Below are positions 1-7,873 of a DNA stretch of 46,748 nucleotides, one piece after another. The position numbers and the translations under genes are program-made. Under the pieces are notes generated by a model. The model saw only the letters and a list, made by a program, of their open reading frames with translations. It ran no database searches and had not been told where the DNA came from. The DNA comes from an uncultured Lachnospiraceae bacterium. Its GTDB lineage: Bacteria; Bacillota; Clostridia; Lachnospirales; Lachnospiraceae. The number at the start of each line of letters is the position of its first letter. Positions within the stretch are counted from its first letter, which is position 1. The DNA lies in the NCBI GenBank assembly GCA_905209075.1, contig CAJLRL010000017.1, positions 1 to 46,748 of the forward strand, given 5' to 3'.

Positions 1-2
1 GC

Positions 3-83
3 GGTAAGGGTGTGGAAAAATGGCGTGAGATTTGTAAATCATCTGATGAGGCAAACGAGGTACGTAATCAGTGGATATGGTAA
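3..83 (+). CDS. C-terminal tail of an unidentified gene (partial)
   Basis: An open frame enters from the left edge and ends at a TAA at 81-83, giving 26 residues rich in Lys, Glu and Trp that end in QWIW. The frame differs from that of the transposase remnant that follows, so it is not simply its upstream part. The stretch is too short to assign a family. It could be a gene tail or chance. Confidence 0.3.
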   Translation, partial: GKGVEKWREICKSSDEANEVRNQWIW

Positions 84-120
84 ATTTTGCAGGAACTTAC
101 TAGTATTTTTTGGTTTTTAG

Positions 121-831
121 TTATACTATTACCCATGGATATTTATCATTATGGTGAAAGGTTGCAAAGAGTTTATCAGCGAACAGGTTCGTAAGCAGAA
201 AGGAACCATTGAAAATGATTGGGAAAATCAGATTGCTGAATTCGGAGTATACGGAAAAACAGTTCACACGTTTGTGTATACAGCAGACACAAAGAAAAGA
301 TATGTCCATATTTATTATAGTGCTGCGAAGGCTGCAGGGGAACGGGCAAGATTGGAAGAAAGTATTCAGGAAATGCAGAGTTATCTGAAAAGATTCCAAG
401 ATACAGAGCACGAATTCGGGTCATCATTCCATAAATATTTCCATCTGCATTACAATAAAGATACAGGCCACTTTGTATACGGAGAGCCAAAGTTACAAGT
501 GATTCGAGCTGAACTGGATCTGTGTGGTTATTTTGTAATTATCTCGTCTGAAAAAATGGATGCGAAAAAAGCAATCACCTTATATAAGAATAGAGATGCG
601 TCGGAAAAAGTATTTCGTGCAGATAAATCTTACCTGGGTAATAACTGTCTGCGAGTTGCTTCTGAGGAAGCTGCATCAAATAAAATATTTATTGGATTTA
701 TTGCATTGATTATCCGATGCAAGTTGTATACAGCATTAAAGGATAAAGCAGTTGAAATAAACGCAGAACTACTGGATACTAAAATTGAAAAAGCTATTGG
801 ATGCTATAGCACAGATCTGGGGTGCAAATAA
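121..831 (+). pseudogene. IS1634-type transposase, N-terminal half missing
   Basis: The product resembles the C-terminal part of IS1634/IS4-group DDE transposases. Counting from the ATG at 151, it carries the exact IS4-group spacing Y-(2)-R-(3)-E-(6)-K at Y145, R148, E152 and K159, followed by a KSYLGN segment and the FIGFIALIIR helix typical of this family. Intact members are about 500-600 residues. Here the frame is closed by a TAG at 118-120, and the bases 121-150 still read as family-like sequence in frame, so the N-terminal half and the first catalytic aspartates are gone. The first listed ATG is therefore an internal methionine, not a true start. The element cannot transpose by itself. 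Confidence 0.85.
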
Positions 832-837
832 CATGTA

Positions 838-883
838 AATTTCCATCCTAAGATGCTTTTAGGGCTATTTCAGGCTGGAAATT
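838..883. repeat. Inverted repeat after the transposase remnant
   Basis: AATTTCCA at 838-845 is matched by TGGAAATT at 876-883, with a smaller CCTAA/TTAGG hairpin between them. It lies directly after the transposase stop. It may be a terminator without a clear T run or part of the old right end of the insertion sequence. Neither can be decided from one copy. Confidence 0.4.
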
Positions 884-937
884 AAGGAAAGACATGTTGC
901 ATATTTCAGATTATATAAAATTTAATAAAGTATATAG

Positions 938-966
938 TTGTGTCGTATTTTTTTATCGTATATAAT
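938..966 (+). promoter_or_regulatory. SigA-type promoter of the Rpn nuclease gene
   Basis: TTGTGT at 938-943 and TATAAT at 961-966 are separated by 17 bases. The start codon is 40 bases downstream of the -10 box, after an AAGGAG ribosome binding site. The same leader recurs upstream of the decayed copy at 2038, which supports it being the native promoter. Confidence 0.65.
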
Positions 967-1005
967 AATTTTAGGGAGAGTATATTAGTAAGGGGAAGGA
1001 GATAA

Positions 1006-1797
1006 ATGAAAGAATACGAGGAACTAAATTTTACAGATGACTTCATGTTCTGTAAAGTTATGACGAATAATCCGGATTTGTGCCATGAACTACTGGAACT
1101 TATCATAGGGCACAAAATAGGAAAATTCACACGTCTTGATAAGCAGGCACCGATAGAGATAACCGCTGATGAAAAAGGAGTCCGTTTTGATGTGTACAGT
1201 GAGGATGATGAAAATACTGTATTTGATTGTGAAATGCAGGTCTCACAGAAGTCCAATTTTCCAAAGCGGATGAGATACTATCAGGGGATGATAGATTTAA
1301 ATCTTATAGAACGTGGCGCAGATTATAATGACCTACGAAAGAATTATATCATATTTATTTGTCCGTTTGATGTATTTGAAAAGGGTTTGCACAAATATAC
1401 ATTTGAAAATCAATGTATAGAAATGCCAGAACTAAAACTGGATGATGAAACAAGAAAGATATTTCTGTGTGCAGGAGGAACGGCAGATGATGTGTCAGAT
1501 GATATGAAAGATTTTCTAGACTGGCTTATCGGAAAACAAGGAAAATCAGAACTGGTAAAAGCATTAGATAATGCCGTGCAGAAAGCACGGGATCATGAGG
1601 AATGGAGGCTTGAGTATATGACATTACTTATGAGAGATCAGGAAATGATAAGAAGGGGACGACTTCAGGAGATTTTTTTGTCGGTACAGGAAGGTGATTA
1701 TTCGATAGAAAGAGGCGCACAAAAATCCAATATGTCTGAGAAAGAATTTGAAGAGTTAATGGTAAAGGAAGGCTATAAGCTGCCGGCAGAGGCTTAA
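1006..1797 (+). CDS. Rpn family PD-(D/E)XK nuclease / putative transposase
   Basis: This 263-residue protein belongs to the Rpn/PDDEXK_2 family, often annotated as a recombination-promoting nuclease or putative transposase. The core is visible as D62 in RFDVY, then E76 and Q78 in CEMQ, followed by an Arg-Tyr-Tyr helix around residues 88-92, which is the usual D...ExQ metal-binding layout. The N-terminal phrase LNFTDDFMFCKVM is typical of the family start. The C-terminal third, about residues 180-263, is charged and helical. The start is fixed by AAGGAG seven bases upstream. Members usually occur in several scattered copies per genome, and a damaged sister copy lies just downstream. Its biological role is uncertain. 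Related E. coli proteins promote recA-independent recombination. Confidence 0.85.
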   Translation: MKEYEELNFTDDFMFCKVMTNNPDLCHELLELIIGHKIGKFTRLDKQAPIEITADEKGVRFDVYSEDDENTVFDCEMQVSQKSNFPKRMRYYQGMIDLNLIERGADYNDLRKNYIIFICPFDVFEKGLHKYTFENQCIEMPELKLDDETRKIFLCAGGTADDVSDDMKDFLDWLIGKQGKSELVKALDNAVQKARDHEEWRLEYMTLLMRDQEMIRRGRLQEIFLSVQEGDYSIERGAQKSNMSEKEFEELMVKEGYKLPAEA

Positions 1798-1899
1798 GTG
1801 TATTTATAATATGCGAAAATACGGCATATCAAAAGAGAAGCTCTTGAGATATTCCGCAAAAACCTGTATGATTAGATTATTATAAATAAATTAATCAAG

Positions 1900-1942
1900 A
1901 TATGCGAAGCAACGTAAAAGACTTGTTGCTTTGCATATTTTA
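1900..1942 (+). terminator. Hairpin between the Rpn gene and its decayed copy
   Basis: The arm ATATGCGAAGCAAC at 1900-1913 pairs with GTTGCTTTGCATAT at 1925-1938 with one G-U, and a TTTT run starts at 1938. The 3' arm is also the start of the duplicated leader. Confidence 0.55.
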
Positions 1943-2037
1943 GATTATGTGAAATTTAATAAAATATATAGTTGTGGCACTTTTTTATCATATATAATAA
2001 TTATAGGGAGAGAATAATTGTGAGGGAAAGCAGATAA
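1930..2037 (+). repeat. Second copy of the Rpn gene leader
   Basis: From TTTGCATATTT onward this stretch follows 894-1005 base for base with scattered differences, including the -35 (TTGTGG at 1972-1977), the -10 (TATAAT at 1993-1998), a GGGAGAG block and the ribosome binding region. The -35/-10 spacing is 15 here and 17 in the first copy, so this promoter is probably weaker. The two leaders form a direct repeat about 1.03 kb apart. Confidence 0.75.
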
Positions 2038-2179
2038 ATGAAGAAACATGAAGAGCTGAGCTTTACGGATGATAGATCTAAATCTTATAGAACGTGGAGC
2101 AGACTATAATGACTTACGAAAAAATTACATCATATTCATCTGTCCGTTTGATGTAGAGGTATGGAGAATTGGCAGATGA
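2038..2179 (+). pseudogene. Deleted copy of the Rpn nuclease gene
   Basis: The first twelve codons match the start of the gene at 1006 (LSFTDD). The sequence then jumps, out of frame, to the segment encoding IDLNLIERGADYNDL and IIFICPFDV, and after another jump to the codons around the ADD motif of the intact copy. Relative to the intact gene the first deletion is 251 bp and falls between two GATGA pentamers. It removes the catalytic D and ExQ residues. Reading from the ATG stops after 23 codons. Confidence 0.8.
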
Positions 2180-2216
2180 TTTGAAAATAAGTTTACACTG
2201 TTGGGAGATACAATAG

Positions 2217-2750
2217 GTGATTTATATAGAACATTATTTATATTTGTTTAAACAACATAATCGTCCGTGGTCGGATATGGAAAAAGGTATATTTATCATG
2301 ATCATGGCATTTACAGTTGCTATGTGCTTTATTGCAGTATTAAGAAAAAAGATAAATATCTTAAAGGCAATAGCAATAATCTGTCTGGTAATATGCTTTT
2401 GCTTTTTGTATGCAACAACGCTTTTTACAAGGCAGCCGCTGGAAAGCAGGCAGTTTAGATGCTTATTGGCACAGGATTGGAAATTGTTTGCAGCGGGAGT
2501 GCAAAGTGAGCGTGATCAGGTAACACTAAATGTGATTTTATTTTTGCCATTTGGCATTTTATGGGACATTATAAGGGAAAACAAAAGCAGTTTGAAGGAA
2601 TGTGCCGTTATCGGAGGCCTTATTTCACTTTCAGTGGAAACTATGCAGTATATTTCTGCAAGAGGAGTCTTTGATATTGAGGATCTGCTGACAAATATAA
2701 TAGGAATGATAATTGGCACAGTGATAATAAAAGTAATTTATATTATATAA
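2217..2750 (+). CDS. VanZ-like integral membrane protein
   Basis: This 177-residue protein has about five hydrophobic segments, at roughly residues 25-42, 48-68, 102-118, 128-142 and 158-176. The VanZ family landmarks are present: the NVILFLPFGILW segment at about 105-116, a Glu-Thr-x-Gln motif in the next helix, then RGVFDIEDLLTNIIGMIIG, matching the family's R..D..D...N..G pattern. VanZ itself gives low-level teicoplanin resistance, but most family members have no known role. Start is GTG with a GGGAG site about 10 bases upstream. No linked glycopeptide or cell-wall genes are present, so resistance should not be inferred. Confidence 0.85.
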   Translation: MIYIEHYLYLFKQHNRPWSDMEKGIFIMIMAFTVAMCFIAVLRKKINILKAIAIICLVICFCFLYATTLFTRQPLESRQFRCLLAQDWKLFAAGVQSERDQVTLNVILFLPFGILWDIIRENKSSLKECAVIGGLISLSVETMQYISARGVFDIEDLLTNIIGMIIGTVIIKVIYII

Positions 2751-2756
2751 GCGACC

Positions 2757-2873
2757 ATGGAATATGAAGCGATTGTGAGTGCTGAAGATTATAAAATATA
2801 TGTTATAAACGATAAGGCTGTCATAACATCAAGTGACGTTGAAGAGTCACAAATAAAAGATGCTATAGGATAA
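2757..2873 (+). CDS. Small hypothetical protein (38 aa)
   Basis: An ATG six bases after the VanZ stop, in the same frame, opens 38 codons encoding an acidic peptide (MEYEAIVSAEDYKIY..., ending KDAIG). No ribosome binding site is obvious, though read-through or coupling from the VanZ gene is possible. The composition looks protein-like, and it could be a small protein or the leftover end of a longer gene. No family is recognised. Confidence 0.35.
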   Translation: MEYEAIVSAEDYKIYVINDKAVITSSDVEESQIKDAIG

Positions 2874-2913
2874 TAAGGTTATAATATAGACAACAAAAGG
2901 AGAAAGAATTACT

Positions 2914-3279
2914 ATGAATTTTATATTTGTAGCACTGGGCGGTGCTGTAGGTGCAATGGCCAGATATGCCATCAGCCTTATACCATTAAAAACTGAATTT
3001 CCTTTTTTGACTTTGATCACCAATGTGATCGGTGCAATTCTGATTGGATTTATTGCTGGAATAACAAGTGGCAGGGATGGAGTATCCAGGAACATGGTTT
3101 TATTTTGGAAGACTGGTGTATGCGGTGGCTTTACCACATTTTCTACATTTTCGCTGGAATCCTATAATCTGTTTGAACATGATCACTGCCTGCTCGGATG
3201 CGGATATGTGTTGCTGAGCTGTTTAGGATGTATATTTGGTGTAATGTGTGGCGAAAAACTTGCTGCAATGATCAAGTGA
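2914..3279 (+). CDS. crcB: CrcB/Fluc fluoride exporter
   Basis: This is a single-domain 121-residue membrane protein of the CrcB/Fluc family, which exports fluoride through a dual-topology dimeric channel in the plasma membrane. Diagnostic pieces are GGAVGAMARY at residues 9-18, the LITNVIGAILIG helix at about 34-45, and the GVCGGFTTFSTFSLE signature at about 70-84 containing the conserved Phe/Thr-Ser track. Four hydrophobic segments are seen. AAGGAG lies about 10 bases before the ATG. There is only one copy here, so it probably acts as a homodimer unless a partner sits elsewhere. The upstream 160 bases show no fluoride riboswitch of the crcB-motif type. A TATAAT at 2880-2885 could be a -10 box, but no good -35 is present. 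Confidence 0.93.
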   Translation: MNFIFVALGGAVGAMARYAISLIPLKTEFPFLTLITNVIGAILIGFIAGITSGRDGVSRNMVLFWKTGVCGGFTTFSTFSLESYNLFEHDHCLLGCGYVLLSCLGCIFGVMCGEKLAAMIK

Positions 3280-3329
3280 CGAATATATTAAAGGAATAGT
3301 ACATTTATATAAAAAGGAGAAGATACAAT

Positions 3330-5048
3330 ATGGAAAAGATCAGCTTACTTCATCCGACCGGACATGGAGATGATTACACACAGCTTTCGGATGTGACAGT
3401 ACACGATCTGGGATTTGATACCATATGTGAGCAGCTTTCCGATAAGGAACAGGAAAGGCGCATGATACTTAAGGTGATGTCGAACATGACGGCTGATCCA
3501 TATGTGGCGAAATACCGTGGGGATATTTTTGATGACATAATGAAATATCCGGATATGAGAAATAGGATGCTTGAAATATTAAATGAGGTCAAATTTTTAA
3601 AGGAGTTTGGCAGCTTCAAGCGTGATTATGACGAGACGGCAGGTGCATGGGATCTTATACACAGACTTGACGAGATAAGTGATTATATAAAGTCTGTGGA
3701 GGCGATACAGAGCTGTCTTGACGGAGTTGAATTATCGGCACAGGGACTTCTTGATCTAAGGGAGTATGTGCAGCATATATATGCTGACAGCGGATTTGAA
3801 GAACTGAAAAAAGATATTTCCAACCTAAAAGCTACTACGGATTCGCTAAAGAGTGTGACAGTGGGGATCAATTTAAATGACAGATTTGAGGCTGAGTCCA
3901 TAGGTCTTGTGTCCATAAATAACAAGCCGTACACGAGATCAAATATCGTTGGAAATTTCTGCGATATGCTCATATCACGTGCAACGCAGAAAAAGGATAT
4001 AAACGAGGATCAGCTTGTGGAAAATAAAAATCTGCATTTTCATCCTTTTTCTGCAACGGAGTCACAGATACTTGAAGCAGGAGCAAAAATGAGCGTGATG
4101 TCTGCAGCAATGAAAAATCCACTCATGATCGGTCTTGCGGGGGTGGCAGAGGGCGATACAACGCAGGATATCACAAGATATATGGATAAGGTGACAAATC
4201 ATATGATTTCCACGATCGTAAAGCGTCTCCGTGATACTTTGTCCAAATATGTAACTATAACGATCACAGATATAACAGGAATTATTCCTGAGTTTGTTTA
4301 CTATATAAGATGGGCAGAATATATAGAAAAAATGCAGGCGGAGGGATTGAAATTCAGTCGGGCTGTTGTATCCATAACAACCCACGCATGTGGCATATAC
4401 AATATGAAGCTGATTCCTGTGGTGTCAGAGGAACATAAGACGATCGTCACAAATGATCTGGATTTTGACGATGAGCATTGTGTATACATCCTTACAGGTG
4501 CAAACCGCGGTGGAAAAACTACGATAACACAGGCAATAGGACAGCTTTTTGTAATGGCGCAGGGCGGCATATATGTGCCGGGCGATTCATTTGAATATGT
4601 GCCGGTGGATTGTATATATACTCATTTTCCGGCTGACGAAGATAAGACGCTCGACCTCGGACGTCTTGGTGAGGAATGTAAGCGTTTCAGGGAAATATAC
4701 AGTGCAGCTACCCAAAAAAGTCTGTTGCTCTTAAACGAAACTTTTTCAACTACATCATTTGAAGAAGGATATTATATCGCCAAAGATTCGGTCAAAGCTA
4801 TTTTGAAAAAAGGCATAAGAACGATTTATAATACACATATGCACAAGCTCGGATATGAGGTGGATGAGATAAATGCCGCAGAATCAGAGGCTTCGGTTCG
4901 TGCTGTATCGCTCATAGTAAAGTCGGATGCAGGAAAAAGATCATTTAAAGTGGAGCTGGCACCGCCGGAGGGAATGTCATATGCCAGAGATATTGCAAAA
5001 AAATATGGAGTGACATATGAACTGTTAACGAATACGCAAGATGTCTAA
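3330..5048 (+). CDS. MutS-like ATPase with non-standard ATP site
   Basis: This 572-residue protein has a MutS-type layout without the mismatch-recognition and connector domains. About residues 30-350 are a helical lever/core-like region. The C-terminal ATPase follows, with a Walker A of TGANRGGKTT at 389-398, an aromatic-rich block, an ADEDKTLDLGRLGEE switch at 435-449, and a Walker B-like LLLLNETFSTTS at 465-476. In canonical MutS these read GPNMGGKST and (I/V)DE(I/L)GRGT, so the Walker B aspartate is replaced by Asn469. The end of the domain (NTHMHKLGYEV) fits the MutS H-loop TH. The family is related to short MutS-like proteins of Firmicutes whose function is not established. An AAGGAG site precedes the ATG. 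It is not mutS itself. DNA binding is plausible but unproven. Confidence 0.8.
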   Translation: MEKISLLHPTGHGDDYTQLSDVTVHDLGFDTICEQLSDKEQERRMILKVMSNMTADPYVAKYRGDIFDDIMKYPDMRNRMLEILNEVKFLKEFGSFKRDYDETAGAWDLIHRLDEISDYIKSVEAIQSCLDGVELSAQGLLDLREYVQHIYADSGFEELKKDISNLKATTDSLKSVTVGINLNDRFEAESIGLVSINNKPYTRSNIVGNFCDMLISRATQKKDINEDQLVENKNLHFHPFSATESQILEAGAKMSVMSAAMKNPLMIGLAGVAEGDTTQDITRYMDKVTNHMISTIVKRLRDTLSKYVTITITDITGIIPEFVYYIRWAEYIEKMQAEGLKFSRAVVSITTHACGIYNMKLIPVVSEEHKTIVTNDLDFDDEHCVYILTGANRGGKTTITQAIGQLFVMAQGGIYVPGDSFEYVPVDCIYTHFPADEDKTLDLGRLGEECKRFREIYSAATQKSLLLLNETFSTTSFEEGYYIAKDSVKAILKKGIRTIYNTHMHKLGYEVDEINAAESEASVRAVSLIVKSDAGKRSFKVELAPPEGMSYARDIAKKYGVTYELLTNTQDV

Positions 5049-5107
5049 CCCCATTTGTTTTCAAACTGTTATTTTTTTAGGACGTAAATTGTATTTTAAC
5101 AGGCATT

Positions 5108-5142
5108 CCGCTATACTGTAGATAAGTATAGCGGATTATTTT
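5108..5142 (+). terminator. Terminator after the MutS-like gene
   Basis: A perfect 10-bp stem, CCGCTATACT at 5108-5117 and AGTATAGCGG at 5125-5134, with a seven-base loop, is followed by ATTATTTT. It lies 60 bases after the stop codon. Confidence 0.75.
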
Positions 5143-5204
5143 AGTTGAGGTTTTTATGGCAGTTACTTTAAAATATAGAGTTTGATAGTGAAAAGGGAGC
5201 ATGT

Positions 5205-5903
5205 ATGGATAATAACTGGAAAGAAATTATCAGAAAAGATTTATTTGAGCGGCAGGATACAGGGTATGGTGATTTTCAATCAAAATTAATGCCAACAGTT
5301 CCAAGGGAAAGAATTATAGGGATAAGGACACCTGTTTTAAAGAAGTATGTAAAGGATCTGTTAAAAAATGATACTATTGAAATAGATGATTTTTTGCATG
5401 ATCTGCCACATTATTATTATGAGGAAAATAATCTTCATATGCTTATAGTAATGCAGATCAAAGATTATGACCGGGCACTTTCGCTTATTGAGGATTTTTT
5501 ACCATACATAGACAACTGGGCTACATGTGACAGTGGTGTGCCGGCTGTTTTTAAAAAGAATACCGATAAACTGCTGCCGTGTGCATATAAATGGATAGGA
5601 TCTGATCGACCATATACGATCCGTTACGGGATAGGTGTATTTATGAGGCTGTATCTTGATGATGGATTTGACATAAAATATGCGGAAGATATAGCAAAAA
5701 TAAGATCGAAGGAGTATTATGTAAATATGATGAAAGCGTGGTACATTGCCACTGCTCTTGCAAAACAATACGAAGCAGTACTTCCAGTTTTAGAAGAAAA
5801 GCAGATGGATGACTGGAGCCATAATAAGGCTATCCAGAAAGCAAGGGAAAGCTACAGGATCACGCCGGCACAGAAGGAATATTTAAAGACACTTAAAGTC
5901 TGA
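5205..5903 (+). CDS. AlkD-like DNA alkylation repair protein
   Basis: This 232-residue all-helical HEAT-like repeat protein belongs to the AlkC/AlkD DNA glycosylase superfamily, which removes bulky or positively charged N-alkylated bases. W105 and D109 in IDNWATCD and R140 in PYTIRYGIGVFMR correspond in order and spacing to the catalytic Trp-Asp...Arg of AlkD. The motif YYVNMMKAWYIATALAKQ near 174-191 and the closing NKAIQKARESYRIT are also typical. AAGGGAG is seven bases before the ATG. It is preceded by a terminator and followed 44 bases later by flagellin, so it is probably its own unit. Confidence 0.87.
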   Translation: MDNNWKEIIRKDLFERQDTGYGDFQSKLMPTVPRERIIGIRTPVLKKYVKDLLKNDTIEIDDFLHDLPHYYYEENNLHMLIVMQIKDYDRALSLIEDFLPYIDNWATCDSGVPAVFKKNTDKLLPCAYKWIGSDRPYTIRYGIGVFMRLYLDDGFDIKYAEDIAKIRSKEYYVNMMKAWYIATALAKQYEAVLPVLEEKQMDDWSHNKAIQKARESYRITPAQKEYLKTLKV

Positions 5904-5919
5904 TAAGAGGAACAGATAA
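5894..5919 (+). promoter_or_regulatory. Candidate SigD/sigma-28 promoter for flagellin
   Basis: TAAA at 5894-5897, then 14 bases, then ACAGATAA at 5912-5919, compares well with the flagellar sigma consensus TAAA-N15-GCCGATAA (6 of 8 in the -10). The -35 part lies inside the end of the AlkD-like gene. The start codon is about 22 bases after the expected transcription start and an AAGGGAG site is in place. Confidence 0.45.
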
Positions 5920-5947
5920 AATATTTTACAAAGGGAGAAAACTGTAC

Positions 5948-7813
5948 ATGATCATACAACATAACATGGAGGCTGCAAACGCACAAAGACAGTATAAAAT
6001 AAATGTTGGTGAAAAAAGCAGAACAGTCGAAAAACTTTCATCCGGTTATAGGATCAACAGGGCGGCGGATGATGCCGCAGGGCTTACGATTTCGGAAGAA
6101 ATGCGCTCACAGATCCGTGGACTTGAAAAAGCATGTAGGAATGTACAGGATGGAAGCTCGCTTGTCCAGACAGCAGATGGGGCTTTAAACGAAATACATA
6201 GTATAGATCAAAGACAGCGTGAACTTTTAGTTCAGGCAGCAAATGATACAAACACGGATGCTGACAGGGAAAGCATTGATATGGAAATCTGGATGCTGAA
6301 TGAGGAAAAGGATCGCATATATAACGACACTGAGTTTAATACAATAAAAATTTTTAAAGGAAAAGACCAGATAATAGATGGACCGAAAACGACTACAGTC
6401 ACAAACGAGACATGGCCGATCAATGATACAAGTACTTCAGTAAAAAAGGATGTCATATGGGTTGAAAAAAACACTACACCTCCACAGGATGTGCATACCC
6501 AGACACAGAGAGTGGTTCCGGGGCAATTTTCGTCTACATATACAGAAACCGAAGAACTAAATAAAAAAATGCCGGACGGACATGATATCTTTGATGAAAA
6601 AAGTATATATACAACCACGGGATATACAGACATTTACACAGATACACTTGACATTAAATATCAAAAGCAGGGGAAGGATTCAAAATATACGAATCTGCAA
6701 AAACCAAAGGACATGGTTGGAGGAAACGGATATATAAATGTCTATAATGAAGCTGGAAATCTGTCGCTGTCGTGTGCGATGTCGCAGCTTGGAGTGAAGT
6801 TAGATGACGACCTTGTAGGATATAGTATGTATTACGATCCAAAGATCACCAAAAGTACGACATCTTCTCCTGATGGAAATGTTGCAGAAACAACATTCCA
6901 ATTAGGTAAAAATGTAACTTTAGTCCAAAAGATAGAGCTGATAAAAAATGGTGACGAACAAAGCTATAACATATCATATGCATTAAACAATGGAGATGCG
7001 CAGCCACACAAGCTGGATGTGCGCCTTGCGTTTGATACAATGAATACACCGATCGAATCGGTTAAAAATAAAAATCCGTATAAACTGGAAAATGATGATG
7101 CGGAAATAGAAATTAATGGTGATAACAAAGGAACAGGTACATTTAAGACAGTTCTTGGTGCGATAGATGATTTATATGATACGTGGGATGACAGTAAGGT
7201 TATAGAAAATGTCAGCGGAATAGTACATACCGGAACAGGCTTCTGGTGGGAAGACAATACAATACCGGCTGGAAACAAAATTGACCTTGGAAGTGTTACA
7301 TATGGACCTATAAAGCTGAAAAAAGACCCATATGAAGTTACTACGACAACAGACAGTCAGCGGCAGAGAAAACAGACAGAAACAATAACGACAGAGACTT
7401 CAACGATCCAGCCAGAGTATCTTGATATCCAGGCCGGTGCAAATGCATGGCAGAATATACCGATAAGATTATATGATCTGTCGACAGTAAAGCTTAAAGA
7501 AAATGTTGGGGATACAGATCCGGTATCGGCATTTCATGCAGCTGATTCATTAAAGCATCTCGATCGTGTGATCGACAAAATATCGTCTATAAGATCCTAT
7601 TATGGTGCAATGCAGAACAGGCTTGGATCGGCATATAATAATAACGCAAACTACTCTGAAAATATTTCTGCCAGTGAATCACGTATAAGAGATACTGACA
7701 TGGAAAATGAACTTGTCACAAACAGTAAATATAATATACTGCAGCAGGCGGGAGAAGCTCTTATTGCGCAGGCTAATCAGAATAAACAGGGAGTTTTGGA
7801 ATTGTTACAGTAG
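5948..7813 (+). CDS. Flagellin with a large central domain
   Basis: This 621-residue protein has conserved flagellin ends. The N-terminal D0/D1 part (about 1-138) includes KLSSGYRINRAADDAAGLTI and a QRQRELLVQAANDTNTDADR helix. The C-terminal D1/D0 part (from about 525) includes NRLGSAYNNNANYSENISASESRIRDTDM and ends LIAQANQNKQGVLELLQ. Such filaments polymerise outside the cell after export by the flagellar type III apparatus, and consistent with that no signal peptide is seen. The middle, roughly 140-520, is a long Thr/Asp/Lys-rich variable domain, making the protein longer than the common 270-500 residues. Residues aligned with the TLR5-contact R90, L94 and E114 of Salmonella FliC appear conserved. 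No other flagellar gene is in the window, so it is an isolated flagellin locus. Confidence 0.93.
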   Translation: MIIQHNMEAANAQRQYKINVGEKSRTVEKLSSGYRINRAADDAAGLTISEEMRSQIRGLEKACRNVQDGSSLVQTADGALNEIHSIDQRQRELLVQAANDTNTDADRESIDMEIWMLNEEKDRIYNDTEFNTIKIFKGKDQIIDGPKTTTVTNETWPINDTSTSVKKDVIWVEKNTTPPQDVHTQTQRVVPGQFSSTYTETEELNKKMPDGHDIFDEKSIYTTTGYTDIYTDTLDIKYQKQGKDSKYTNLQKPKDMVGGNGYINVYNEAGNLSLSCAMSQLGVKLDDDLVGYSMYYDPKITKSTTSSPDGNVAETTFQLGKNVTLVQKIELIKNGDEQSYNISYALNNGDAQPHKLDVRLAFDTMNTPIESVKNKNPYKLENDDAEIEINGDNKGTGTFKTVLGAIDDLYDTWDDSKVIENVSGIVHTGTGFWWEDNTIPAGNKIDLGSVTYGPIKLKKDPYEVTTTTDSQRQRKQTETITTETSTIQPEYLDIQAGANAWQNIPIRLYDLSTVKLKENVGDTDPVSAFHAADSLKHLDRVIDKISSIRSYYGAMQNRLGSAYNNNANYSENISASESRIRDTDMENELVTNSKYNILQQAGEALIAQANQNKQGVLELLQ

Positions 7814-7839
7814 TTATTTTAATAGATAAGTGGTATAAT
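7811..7839 (+). promoter_or_regulatory. Weak promoter before the repeat protein
   Basis: A perfect TATAAT lies at 7834-7839. The hexamer 17 bases upstream (TAGTTA at 7811-7816) matches the -35 consensus poorly. The site begins at the flagellin stop codon. It suggests separate expression of the next gene, but read-through from flagellin is equally possible because no terminator intervenes. Confidence 0.4.
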
Positions 7840-7873
7840 ATAACTATCTTAGTAGAAAGTGAGGTTTATGTAC

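Noticed and set aside
1..150. Intact insertion sequence at the left edge
   Set aside because: The transposase lacks its N-terminal half, the frame is closed at 118-120, and no terminal repeats or target duplication can be paired within the window.
2217..2750. Glycopeptide resistance gene
   Set aside because: VanZ-like family membership alone does not show resistance, and no vanHAX or linked cell-wall genes are present.
2750..2914. Fluoride riboswitch upstream of crcB
   Set aside because: The spacer lacks the conserved crcB-motif GGCGAUGAGGCC and pseudoknot pieces. Only a lone TATAAT is seen.
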